28,444 bases of DNA from Chara braunii (taxonomy: Eukaryota; Streptophyta; Charophyceae; Charales; Characeae), in the NCBI GenBank assembly GCA_003427395.1, contig BFEA01000143.1:2692996-2721439 (forward strand). Direction: 5' to 3'. The notes below the pieces were generated by a model. That model had not been told where the DNA came from. It saw only the letters and a program-made list of their open reading frames with translations, and did no database searches. The translations under genes were made by a program, and so were the position numbers. Shown here piece after piece: positions 1-8,073 of the stretch (its first letter is position 1; each line of letters begins with the position of its first letter).

Positions 1-188
1 GGGGGGGGGGGGCAGCATCAGACACGGTAGACTTCCCTGCCAATGTGGATGAATAGTACCGAAATCGCGGCCAGATTCTCTTCAAATTGGCCTCGTCTGA
101 GATGCGCCGTAATTAGCTTGATAATCCAATTATTATCAAACGTAGGGATTTTGCGTAATCCAATCATATCAAAGGAATTCGCTGTAGT

Positions 189-191
<3 letters not shown>

Positions 192-247
<56 letters not shown>
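192..247. repeat. (TC)n microsatellite
   Basis: An essentially perfect TC dinucleotide tract of about 56 bases. It produces a Ser-Leu repeat in one frame, which is an artefact of the repeat. Confidence 0.97.
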
Positions 248-249
<2 letters not shown>

Positions 250-453
250 GTAGTTGTTTCCCGATCCAGCGTCCCGATCCAGCAACAGCCTGAGGGCGTA
301 TTAAAAACACCACTTTCCTAGACGTATCTCACCGCAATTACGGCCGGACTTGAATGCATGTGACCGCAATCACGTCCAGAGCTCAGTCGTAGAAATCCCA
401 ATGTGAGTATGCCTCGAGAAACAGCATGCGCCACGCGTAGGACTCTTAGACTG

Positions 454-509
<56 letters not shown>
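454..509. repeat. (CT)n microsatellite
   Basis: A second CT tract of about 56 bases, roughly 260 bases after the first and of similar length. Confidence 0.97.
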
Positions 510-512
<3 letters not shown>

Positions 513-900
513 TTTCTTCCGTTTTGCCCACGTCAGCCGACCACCCTATCCCGATCCCGACGGCGTGGCAGATTAAACCGCCGCCCTATTCTTGGGTGCT
601 GTAATCGGTCGCGGCGTCAATTCGCCTGAAGACCCCTCCTCACAGCTGCGCCCACTGCGCGCCGCGTGTCATTGAATCGCACCTGAGAACCTCAGCCCCA
701 GCAGCGCCGCTCCACAAGTTCGGCCGCTGCCACGTGTCGGGTCGGGACGTCGCCTCCCCTCTCTCACCCACCTTCCTGCAGTTGCTTGCGTCCCGATCGC
801 TTCCATCCCTCCTCCCTGACTGCTCCTCCCCGAAACGGACAGCATTCAGCCGTACGCACCGCGCAATATCACTACCGCGGTACGAGAACCTTGTACAGAC

Positions 901-970
901 GAGGAGGAGGAGGAGGAGGAGGAGGAGGTTCGAGGGGATTGCCGTGAAAAAGGGGGGGGGGGGGGGGGGG
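901..970. repeat. (GGA)n tract and G homopolymer
   Basis: Positions 901-928 are a GAG/GGA trinucleotide tract. Positions 952-970 are a run of 19 G. Both are simple sequence and prone to assembly error in length. Confidence 0.95.
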
Positions 971-1195
971 CGGCGGGGAGCACTCGGCGGGCGAAGGGGA
1001 ACTGGTTACACCCTATAGAACGGAGGCATCCTTTCAGCCCTGCCTAAACCCTTAGGAGAAGGGTCAAACACTTGGCCATTTTGTGATTTTATTTTTTTAT
1101 ATTTTTTTGTATGGTCATCGTTGACAGGAATGGCTAGGGTATGGAGGACTAAACAGGTCAACCATGAACGGGGTGGAAAGCAAAAAGAAGGGGGA

Positions 1196-1323
1196 GTCCT
1201 TTTGGACATCCCAATTGGAACCATACAGAGAAGATTACCATGGCCCCTAACGATACACAGAAGATTACCATGGCCCCTGCGCAAGGATCGCCCACATAAA
1301 TGAGAAAATGGTCCAATTTTTTT
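1196..1323 (+). pseudogene. U6 snRNA pseudogene, copy 1
   Basis: U6 snRNA is the catalytic small nuclear RNA of the spliceosome. This copy runs from a GTCC...GGACATCC 5' start to AAAATGGTCCAA followed by seven T, matching the plant U6 layout with a Pol III-style T-run terminator. Three defects mark it as a pseudogene. The stretch between the 5' stem and ATTGG lacks the bases of the usual GATAAA segment. The invariant AGC of the catalytic triad is ACC in both internal copies. A 30-bp piece around the ACAGAGA box is tandemly duplicated (1221-1250 and 1251-1280), and the second ACAGAGA is altered to ACACAGA. No plant USE (TCCCACATCG) or correctly spaced TATA box is visible upstream. The family assignment is secure; loss of function is inferred. 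Confidence 0.88.
1221..1280 (+). repeat. 30-bp tandem duplication inside U6 copy 1
   Basis: 1221-1250 and 1251-1280 are 30-bp direct repeats differing at a few positions (first two bases, ACAGAG versus ACACAG, and the last two). They cover the ACAGAGA box to the GGCCCCT segment, so the RNA would carry two copies of the 5' splice-site pairing region. Confidence 0.9.
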
Positions 1324-1351
1324 ATTTTTATTTTATTTTAAAGAAGGGGGA

Positions 1352-1450
1352 GCCCTTCTGAACATCCCAATTGGGACGATACAGAGAAGATTAGCATGGC
1401 CCCTGCGCAAGAATGGCACACATAAATAGAGAAAATGGTCCAATTTTTTT
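1352..1450 (+). pseudogene. U6 snRNA-like copy 2 (best preserved)
   Basis: This second U6 copy lies 29 bases after copy 1, in the same orientation. It keeps an intact ACAGAGA box (within 1381-1388), the AGC of ATTAGCATGG (1390-1399) and the GCCCCTGCGCAA segment, and it ends in AATGGTCCAA plus seven T (1444-1450). Compared with the plant consensus, the 5' stem is changed (GCCCTTCTGAACATCC), the GATAAA segment is missing, and the 3' part has GAATGGCACACATAAATAGAG. The flanking GGGGGAG before each copy and the T-rich spacer after each copy suggest a tandem unit of about 125 bases. No USE or TATA promoter is evident, so it is most likely a non-transcribed pseudogene. It is the only copy whose catalytic boxes look intact. 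Confidence 0.85.
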
Positions 1451-1475
1451 ATTTTTTTATTTTTTAAAGGGGGAG

Positions 1476-2060
1476 TCCTGGGGGTGTGGTCCCATTAGCA
1501 GTCGGATAGGAGTGTGGCCGATCCAGTGTGACATTGAGTGGCAGCGGTGTGACAGGTTCATTGCGAATTTCTGGGGTGAGAAAACACGAGAAAGGCAAAG
1601 AAAAAAAAAAAAAATAGAGACCTCCCACCTGAAATCACGGCAGAGTGTTTCCCAGCCATCAGATCACAAATGATCTGATGGCTTGTGATCTGATGGCGGT
1701 GGTTGCAACAACAGTGCAGAAAGTAATTGTCACATTTTCTATAATAAACTCAACTTCTGTCAGCAGTGATCTTGACGCCCTCCATATACTCCGTGATTGA
1801 AGGAGGGCTCCACCCAATAACATAATTGCACAACAGCAAACAAAATACTGAAAAGATTTTGGCGGGAAGCTTCCTTTGCACCGGCATGCGCAGTGTTAAG
1901 AAGAGGAGGAGGGGAACCAAGATCTCTTACTTTTTCAAGTAATACATGTAAAATATTGACCGTGGGATCACCAGTACTGCACAGCAGGATTTGGGTCACT
2001 CAACTGTCACACAAACTTTTTTCTATCCTATCCGGTTGCTAGTGGGACCATGCCCATGGA
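1476..2060. mobile_element. Inverted-repeat element F1 (MITE-like, ~585 bp)
   Basis: The ends 1476-1511 and 2026-2060 are imperfect inverted repeats of about 35 bp sharing GGTCCCAYTAGCA and CGGATAGGA. The same terminal sequence occurs at 27022-27071/27136-27186 and in pieces at 26270-26562, so this is a repeat family. The interior has no coding capacity and holds a strong palindrome at 1655-1697. I see no clear target-site duplication, so the superfamily is unknown. It lies between the start and the rest of a third U6 copy. Confidence 0.7.
1655..1697. repeat. Nested hairpin in F1
   Basis: GCCATCAGATCACAA (1655-1669) is perfectly complementary to 1683-1697. The first 12 bases also pair with 1671-1682, so two mutually exclusive hairpins share one 5' arm. 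Confidence 0.9.
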
Positions 2061-2106
2061 CAGAGCATCGCCACTGCACAAGAATAACACGCATAAATTG
2101 AGGAAA
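2060..2106 (+). pseudogene. U6 snRNA 3' fragment (third copy)
   Basis: This segment resembles U6 from the ACAGAG box onward: ACAGAGCAT, then CCACTGCACAAGAATAACAC, then GCATAAATTGAGGAAA. The AAGATTA part is deleted. A U6-like start with the same GGGGGAGTCCT lead-in as the other copies lies at 1468-1479, directly before element F1. The simplest reading is one U6 pseudogene split by F1 with loss of about 35 bases at the break. The match is diverged and short, so this is less certain than copies 1 and 2. Confidence 0.6.
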
Positions 2107-2643
2107 GAAAAAAGAAAAGAAGGGTGAGAAGGCTAGACCAAACCCAACTCATGTTAGCAAAAGACAAAACCAGCCTATTGGCACGTACGTATGTGGGCAC
2201 TACAGACCATTAGATGCAAATTATTGACCTGCACGCTTCAGACTATATGTGGAGTAGGACCAGATGGTAGGTGGACAGGGAAAGTTGCATTATGATGAGG
2301 CTACTTTCACTTATTTCCATACAGTCTGTAAAACGTAGGTCTTGCTTACTTAGGGACAAGTGGTTAACAACCGAACTATTTTTCCTTGTCTCTATGAAGT
2401 TCATAGAAAAAGGAGGAACAAAGATGAGTTTGTTGCTTCTTGCGCCCAGAGCGAGGTCCCACTTACCCTTATTATTCATTTGTGGTCATATGTTGCTTAA
2501 AATAGATTGTCTAATGTGAAAAGTCTAGGTAAATAAAATCTCGACCTTTGAACAAGAGAAAGATTCAGTTGGTCTTTTTAAAATAATAAAATTTTAATAT
2601 TTTGCCCTTAAATGGGTTTGTAACCAGATACGTAGATATCCAG
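2107..2643. other. Non-coding stretch, nothing recognised
   Basis: Moderately AT-rich unique-looking sequence. Open frames of about 80 codons exist on both strands over the same bases (2243-2519) with no recognisable domain, so I do not call a gene. Confidence 0.4.
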
Positions 2644-3043
2644 ACACATGCTGATGGGCGAAAAGTGATTATCAATTTGTTTCATCTCAAAAACGCATTT
2701 CTTTGTCATTCAAATTTTATATATTTTTTTAATAAAAATAAAAAAGTACAGTACTATTTTGAAGAACTTTGAAAATTTTACAAATATTCACAACTTCACA
2801 CATGCTGATAGGTGAAAAGTGATTACCAATTTGTTCCAGTACTATTTTGAAGAACTTTAAAAATTTTACAAATGTTCACAACTTCACACATGCTGATAAG
2901 CGAAAAGTGATTACCAATTTGTTCCATCTAAAAAACACACTTCTTTGTCATTCAAATTTTATAATTTTTTTAAATCAAAATAACAAAGTACAGTACTGTG
3001 TTGAAGAACTTTGAAAATTTTACAAATGTTCACAACTTCACAT
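2644..3043. repeat. ~155-bp tandem repeat, 2.6 copies
   Basis: ACACATGCTGAT recurs at 2644, 2798 and 2886, each followed by GCGAAAAGTGATTA-type sequence. Unit 1 is 154 bp, unit 2 is 88 bp (an internal deletion of about 66 bp removes the CATCTCAAAAA...AAGTA part), and unit 3 runs about 157 bp to the final CACAACTTCACATCAT. AT-rich and non-coding. Confidence 0.9.
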
Positions 3044-3320
3044 CATAAAAATAAAATATTTGAAAAAATTTCAAAAGTTTTAGTTTGCCATGAAAAATTT
3101 TGATGACGATTTTTTTTATTACAATAGAACTTTTAAAACTATACAATAATAATTCATTGTATGTTAAAAATTTTATACAATACGAATAAGTATGCCTTTA
3201 TTTTGCTCTTGTTTTTGTCTCAATACCATATTAGCTAACAACCAGACCACTTAGGTCCCTTACATATATATATAAAAAAAAAAACAGAATAATAAACTAA
3301 ATAATGTTTACCCTAATATT
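3044..3320. other. AT-rich spacer
   Basis: Very AT-rich sequence with a short TA tract and A run around 3260-3285. Nothing recognisable. Confidence 0.5.
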
Positions 3321-3593
3321 ATATCAAACAGGGTAACCGGCGTTCGGGACGGGCCGAACGCCCGAACGTATGGGATCCCTTGGGGATGCGTTTGGCCGTT
3401 CGGGAACCCCCCCCCCCCCCNTCTTCAAAAAAATGTGAAAAAAGATATGTTATGAAGAAAAATAAATTAAACAAGATTTGCCTGAGCATTACATCCGAAT
3501 TCCTTACCAAATTTGAAATAAAAATAGAATACGAAAAATAAATACTAATAATAAAAATAAATAAAAATTAAAAGAGAATTAAATTTAGTGAGT

Positions 3594-3970
3594 GCGCNAG
3601 CATGTTTTCGACACCGCCATCTTTGGCGATTTTTTTTTTTTTTTTTGGCATAGCTAAATGTCCTAAAAATTTATGTGTACTTCACATAATTCAAAACCCA
3701 CTAAAAAAGTTTTAAAAAATAATAAAATTGTTTAACCCCGAAGTAAAGTGAAAACAAAAAGTAAAAAGTGAAAAAATACCTAGGCGAGCACGTTTTGACA
3801 CCGCCATCTTTGGAGATTTTTAATTCTTATTTGGCTTAGCCAAATGACTTGAAAATTTACAGGCATGTACCGCACGTCATAGAGAACTGACAGAAAAAAA
3901 TTCAGAAAAAATAATTAGTGTAAGGCCCCGAAATATATTTTCGCGAGGGCCAAACGTCGTCGGGTTCGGA
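3594..3970 (+). repeat. Internal ~187-bp tandem duplication of family A
   Basis: Two diverged units start with GCGAGCAYGTTTT(C)GACACCGCCATCTTTGG; the core motif lies at 3611-3630 and 3798-3817. Both continue TTTGGCNTAGCYAAATG, a YGTAC...CACRTMAT stretch, and end near CCCCGAA. The same arrangement is present in every family A copy in the window, so the duplication predates the spread of the family. Confidence 0.85.
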
Positions 3971-3994
3971 CCCCGTACGGGACCCCGAACGCCC

Positions 3995-4032
3995 GTACGT
4001 ACGAAGGTCTTCCCGGGGACCTCCGTACGTAC
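3995..4032. repeat. 3' subterminal hairpin of A1
   Basis: GTACGTACGAAGGTC (3995-4009) pairs with 4018-4032 at 14 of 15 positions around an 8-base loop, 15 bp inside the right end of the element. Equivalent hairpins occur at 10042-10071, 14101-14134 and 15381-15410. Confidence 0.85.
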
Positions 4033-4113
4033 TGGCTGGTGACCCTGATATCAAAACTATTTATTAAATATGTAATAAAAATAATTATATATATATATAT
4101 ATATATTATATCT

Positions 4114-4483
4114 CAGTGTAGCACACCGAACATGTTTGGTGCCCCACCGAGCAGCCAAACGTGTTAGGACGCTCGACCGAGCGCAAACCGAACATGTTCG
4201 ACCAAGCGCAAATTAGGGGGTTGCCGAGCGCGTCCTCATGTGTGTTTGGTGCGTAGGGTGTGGGGGGGGTGTCTGGGGGTGCGTTTGTCTGGTGTGTGTG
4301 TGTGTATGTTTAGGAGTGATGAGCGATGCCCCCCCCGGACCCCCGAACCCCTATATATATAAAAAATAAAAAATAAAATAATAAAAATAAAAATGTTCGG
4401 GCTTGGTCCTATTTTGGGTCACGTTCGGGCTCGGTACTGAGCGTTCGGGTTCGGTCACTGAGCCCGAGCTCGATGCTGTGCAG
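4114..4483 (+). mobile_element. Family B hAT-like MITE, copy B1 (370 bp)
   Basis: Left end CAGTGTAGCACACCGAAC; right end is the complement of CTGCACAGCATCGAGCTCGG. The flanks carry a perfect 8-bp duplication TTATATCT (4106-4113 and 4484-4491), as expected for hAT elements. The interior has repeated GAACATG/CGTTCGG subterminal motifs, a GT-rich tract near 4290 and no coding capacity. It lies 66 bp after A1. Confidence 0.9.
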
Positions 4484-4491
4484 TTATATCT

Positions 4492-4958
4492 TTTAATTTT
4501 TTTTTTCTGTCTAGCCTAATAGGTCATTTCAAATCACTCGGGTAGGTTAGGTAATGTTATGCTTCATTCTCGTTAGTAATATTATTATAAGTAACACAAC
4601 TAGATATCTATGTACCCTTGGTTTGTTTGCTTCTGCAGACGAGATAATGCAAACAATATAGGAGTCGGGTGAAATACATCGAAAAATTACGCTACTATAT
4701 TCTCCTTGAACCACTTCCCCGTTCGAACAAAATTATTGATCTGAAGATAATTTTTTTTTGTTTTATTATTTTGCATAACATAATTTTGTTTTTAATGTAT
4801 TTTTAGTTGATTTCATTGTGTGGTAAATACCTTGTCTGACCCATGGACGGCTGGGCTACTCGAGAAAGTAGCGTGACCCAAACCGCTTAGTTGGTAGCCC
4901 AATCCATAATCTAAAATATTGTATTTAAAAAAAAAACAAAAAAAAATCATGTTATATA
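4492..4958. other. AT-rich region with family C-like inverted sequences
   Basis: 4510-4550 (TCTAGCCTAATAGG, ACTCGGGTAGG) and 4835-4910 (GGCTGGGCTACTCGAG, GGTAGCCCAATCC) resemble the ends of family C at 14700-15231. I cannot fix boundaries or a target duplication. No gene seen. Confidence 0.35.
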
Positions 4959-5276
4959 TTATATGATTATAATAATACAAACAAGTTTTGGTTTGAAGTT
5001 TACCTTCATAACAGATCGAAAGATTCAAAACAATCAAACAAATATTAAGTATTATGCTCTTATATTTTTATTATTTATAAAGTTCAGACAAATTTACTAT
5101 CCCCCGGTTGTTATGGTAAGATAATCCACAAATAAAAAGCAGAAAGAATAAACGTCAATGCTAACGATCGCGACAAATTCATTCGTACATGTATAAAATT
5201 GAACGAAATCAGCACACTCAAGTACTCAACATACTCAAACACACTTGTATTTCAAACCTTAATGATCACTTATAAA

Positions 5277-5370
5277 ATATGTAGCATACAGAACATGTTC
5301 GAATCTTTTTCAAACGTCCAAACATGTTTCGGTGTTCGGCCAAACGCCTTCCGAACGTGTTCAGCTGAAC

Positions 5371-5457
<87 letters not shown>

Positions 5458-5660
5458 CTTGAGTTTGGTTACGAATTTGAGCATACCTCCCAGGTAAAAG
5501 TTGTTTGGATTATTATTTCACATAAAAATTATTTTTTCAAGATTTTTCGGATAACTTTTTTTTTTTTTTAATGTTCGCGTTCGGAGAGTTTCGGCGCTCG
5601 TTCGCGTTCGGTCCCGAACGTTCGGGTTTGGTCACCGAACCCGAACACGATGCTACACAA
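5277..5660 (+). mobile_element. Family B hAT-like MITE, copy B2 (384 bp)
   Basis: Left end ATATGTAGCATACAGAAC; right end is the complement of TTGTGTAGCATCGTGTTCGG. Perfect 8-bp target duplication CTTATAAA at 5269-5276 and 5661-5668. Subterminal CGAACGTTCGG-type motifs are followed by a long (TA)n tract and the AT-rich module shared with other families (5463-5560). Non-coding. Confidence 0.9.
5374..5447. repeat. (TA)n microsatellite
   Basis: An almost uninterrupted TA tract of about 74 bases inside B2. It gives Ile-Tyr repeats in both strands, which are artefacts. The matching position in the duplicated element B3 holds an A run instead. Confidence 0.97.
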
Positions 5661-5935
5661 CTTATAAACATCATTAAAAAAAAAAAAAAGTAAGCGCATT
5701 ACCAAAGTAATGACAACTACGACAATCTTAAGGGGCGCGAATACAAAAAAACACGGATGTGACAGCACAAAAAGAAACTTTTTCAATTTGCTCGCTTCCA
5801 CTCTTGCTTGTTTATTCCTACAAGGTTTACAAAAAAAATGCATCAGAAACAATAATATCTCAACACATAACCCTACGTTTTTATAATTTTCAAAAAAATC
5901 AAATGAAAGGCTTTAATACATTATATGATTATAAT

Positions 5936-6835
5936 CAGGGTTGCCAGACAGAACGTACGGAGAGCCCTAAGTTGACCCCCGAACGTTCGGGCGTTCGGGT
6001 ACGTGGCCCGAACCTGAAGGGGTTCAGACCCCGCAAAAAAATATTTTGGCACCTAAATATTGTTATTTTTTTCTGAATTGTTTTTTGTGAGTTCTTTGGG
6101 ATGTTTTGTACCTCCATCTAAATTTTGACGCCATTCTGCTTAGCCAACAAAAAAAAAAAAATCGGCAAAGATGGTGGTGTCAAAACTTGCTTGCCCACTC
6201 ACTAATTTGTTTTTTCTCTCTTTTCACTTTTTGTTTTTCCTTTATTCCGGGGCATGAATAAAAGTACTATTTTTTCAAATTTTATTTGTAGATTCTCTAT
6301 TATGTAATATACACATTCTACATTTTCATTACATTTCTCACAGCCAAAAACAAATGAAAAATCGCCAAAGATGGCGGTGTCAAAAACGTGCTCGCTGACT
6401 CAATAATTTCATTCTCGTTTTATTTTTTGTAATTGTCATTATTATTATTTAGTTTTAGTATTTTATTTTTATTTAAAGTTTGGTAAAGAATTTGGATGTG
6501 ACGTTGAGGGAAATGTTGTTTAGTTTATTCTTCTACATAACATATAATTTTTTCAGATTTTTTGGAATTCGTTTTTTTTTTTTTTTTTTTTTTTTTTGAT
6601 CCGCGTTCGGCCGAACGCCCGAACGCATCGAGAGGGGATGCCGAACGTTCGGGCGTTCGGGTTCGGGTTCGGGTTCGGGTTCGGGTTCGGGCGTTCGGGT
6701 TCGGGCGTTCGGGTTCGGGCGTTCGGGTTCGGGCGTTCGGGTTCGGGCGTTCGGGTTCGGGCGTTCGGGTTCGGGCGTTCGGGTTCGGGCGTTCGGGTTC
6801 GGGCGTTCGGCCCGTCCCGAACGCCGGCAACGTTG
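5936..6835 (-). mobile_element. Family A hAT-like MITE, copy A2 (900 bp)
   Basis: The element begins CAGGGTTGCCAGACAG and ends with the complement of CAACGTTGCCGGCGTTCGG. A perfect 8-bp duplication ATTATAAT flanks it (5928-5935 and 6836-6843). It is inverted relative to A1. The two internal core motifs are at 6161-6180 (degenerate) and 6361-6380, read as GCCAAAGATGGCGGTGT on this strand. Its extra length comes mainly from an expanded TTCGGG-type array at 6654-6812. It sits exactly in the first 15 bp of segmental duplication unit 2. The hairpin seen at the CGTACG end of other copies is lost. Confidence 0.92.
6654..6812. repeat. TTCGGG hexamer and 14-bp tandem array in A2
   Basis: About five TTCGGG hexamers (6654-6690) run into about nine copies of a 14-bp unit GTTCGGGTTCGGGC; GCGTTCGGG recurs every 14 bases from 6691 to 6803. 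The array is built from the CGTTCGGG motif that is scattered in the subterminal regions of families A and B. It creates Arg/Gly/Ser/Phe or Pro/Asn/Arg/Thr repeat frames in several phases, none a gene. Confidence 0.95.
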
Positions 6836-6843
6836 ATTATAAT

Positions 6844-7759
6844 AATACAAACAAGTTTTGGTTTGAAGTTTACCCGTATAACAGATCGAAAGATTAAAAA
6901 CAATCAAACAAATATGAAGTATTATGCTCTTATATTTTTATTATATATAAAATTTAGACAAATCTACTATCCCCCGGATGTAAGGGTAAGATAATCCACA
7001 AACAGAAAGCAGAAAGAATAAACGTCGATGTTAACGATAACGACAAAGTCATCCACACATGTATAAAATTGAGCGAAATCAGCACACTTAAGTACTCAAC
7101 ACACTTAAGAACACTCAAACACACTTGTATTTCAAATCTTAATGATCACTTATAAACTATGTAGCACACAGAATATGTTCGAATCTTTTCCAAACGTCCG
7201 AACATGTTTGGGTGTTCGGCCGAACGCCTCCCGAACGTGTTCAACTGAACATATTGGAAAAAAAAAAAAAAAAAAAAAGTTTTTTATTTTTATTTTTAAC
7301 TCGAGTTTGGTTACGAATTTGAGCATATCTCTCAGGTAAAAGTTGTTTGGATTATTATTTCACATAACACATATTTTTTTCAGACTTTTCGGATAACGTT
7401 TTTGTTTTTTTTAATGTTCGCGTTCGGAGAGTTTCGGCGCTCGTTCGCGTTCGGTCTCGAACGTTCGGGTTTGGTCACCGGACCCGAACACGATGCTACA
7501 CAGCTTATAAACTTCATTAAAAAAAAAATAAAGTAAGCGCATCACCAAAGTAATGACAACTACGACAATCTTAAGGGACGCGAATACAAAAAACCACGGA
7601 CGTGACACCACAAAAAAAAACTTTTTCAATTTACTCGCTTCCACTCTTGCTTGTTTATTACTACAAGGTTTACAAAAAAAATGCATCAGCAACAATAATA
7701 TCTCAACCTATAACCCTACGTTTTCACAAGTTTCAGAAAGATCGAATGAAAGGTTTTAA
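6844..7759 (+). repeat. Segmental duplication, unit 2 (main part)
   Basis: This is the direct repeat of 4974-5916. Its first 15 bases were separated from the rest by insertion of A2 and now lie at 5921-5935. It contains B3 at the position that B2 holds in unit 1, with the same CTTATAAA duplication. Confidence 0.92.
7157..7503 (+). mobile_element. Family B hAT-like MITE, copy B3 (347 bp)
   Basis: Left end CTATGTAGCACACAG; right end is the complement of CTGTGTAGCATCGTGTTCGG. Target duplication CTTATAAA at 7149-7156 and 7504-7511. It is the duplicate of B2, copied with its flanks, and is shorter because it has a ~22-base A run (7257-7278) where B2 has the TA tract. Confidence 0.9.
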
Positions 7760-7784
7760 AAAACAAACGACACTAGGATAAAGC

Positions 7785-8073
7785 TCAGTAAGCAGTAAAA
7801 TAACTCATTCGCCCATTCTGGTTGGTCCTCATAGCAAAAAACACTTTTTCACAGTTCAGAACTCTTTTAGTAATTCGTTGCCCGTTGGGGGTAACCTTCA
7901 AACAGAAACGTCGCAACCACTTTTCGAACTGGAAATCCGCGTAATTATGTCGCCTAAGTTCGCGTTCGAGCGTGAGTAAGCTTTCATAAACTATAGACAA
8001 CGTCATCGTTGACTCCCAACTTTTCTGCAATATACCGTGGATCAACAATCTCTTCTGCTTGTAGCCACATAAT
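7785..8073 (-). pseudogene. Possible coding remnant, function unknown
   Basis: On the minus strand 8048-7785 gives 87 codons that are not low-complexity, with residues such as RRHNYADFQFEKWLRRF and ITKRVLNCEKVFFAMRTN. In another frame just upstream (8073 to about 7990) the bases read LQAEEIVDPRYIAEKLGVND, which looks like a helix-turn-helix segment. The two stretches are in different frames, so a real gene would need a frameshift or an intron. I do not recognise the family. A decayed transposase or captured exon is possible, and so is chance. It lies between segmental unit 2 and low-complexity sequence. Confidence 0.25.

Larger units (their letters stand above)
1..1020. other. GC-richer non-coding block with simple repeats
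   Basis: This block opens with a 12-base G run and is visibly richer in G+C and CpG than the AT-rich sequence downstream. It holds two long (CT)n tracts, a (GGA)n tract and a G homopolymer. A G-box-like CACGTG lies near 730, and an ACGT-core motif (CCCACGTCAGC) near 527. The open frame over 734-1018 has no ATG start and runs into low-complexity Arg/Gly sequence, so I do not call it a gene. The block could be a promoter or 5' flank of a gene outside the window, but no TATA box or coding start is convincing. Confidence 0.4.
3329..4047 (+). mobile_element. Family A hAT-like MITE, copy A1 (719 bp)
   Basis: The element starts CAGGGTAACCGGCG and ends with the complement of CAGGGTCACCAGCC. It is flanked by a perfect 8-bp duplication ATATCAAA (3321-3328 and 4048-4055). 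An 8-bp target duplication and CAGGG termini are characteristic of hAT transposons. There is no transposase, so it is non-autonomous. In order it contains a GC-rich 5' subterminal block rich in CCGAACG/CGTTCGG, a C run with an ambiguous base at 3421, an AT-rich module also found in other families (3425-3530), two diverged ~190-bp direct repeats each holding ACACCGCCATCTTTGG, and a 3' subterminal hairpin rich in CGTACG. Used here as the reference orientation for family A. Confidence 0.93.
4959..5916 (+). repeat. Segmental duplication, unit 1
   Basis: This ~958-bp unit starts TTATATGATTATAATAATAC and ends ...GAAAGGCTTTAA. It is repeated in direct orientation as unit 2 (5921-5935 plus 6844-7759). 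Shared landmarks include CTATCCCCCGG, AAAGCAGAAAGAATAAACG, the B element at the same internal site, and ATAACCCTACGTTTT near the end. Units differ by scattered substitutions and by what fills the B element (a TA tract here, an A run in unit 2). Similar minus-strand open frames in both units (5568-5852 and 7411-7695) arise from the duplication and cross the B element end, so they are not genes. Confidence 0.92.

Noticed and set aside
734-1018. 94-codon open frame resembling a transit peptide (Ser/Pro-rich start, then an Arg run)
   Set aside because: It has no ATG start, and the Arg and Gly runs come from the GGA and G tracts.
1352-1450. Functional U6 gene
   Set aside because: No USE or TATA promoter at the expected distance, an altered 5' stem, and a missing GATAAA segment shared with obvious pseudogene copies.
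5568-5852. Open frame conserved between the two segmental units (also 7411-7695)
   Set aside because: Conservation follows from the recent duplication, and the frame runs across the end of a MITE.
6654-6690. Interstitial telomere repeat
   Set aside because: TTCGGG is not the plant TTTAGGG type and grades into the element's own CGTTCGGG motif.
6691-6812. CRISPR-like array
   Set aside because: The unit is 14 bp with no spacers and lies in a eukaryotic transposon.
6525-6994. Long repeat-protein frames in five phases on both strands
   Set aside because: They are translations of the 14-bp TTCGGG array inside MITE A2; being open in many phases is a property of the repeat.
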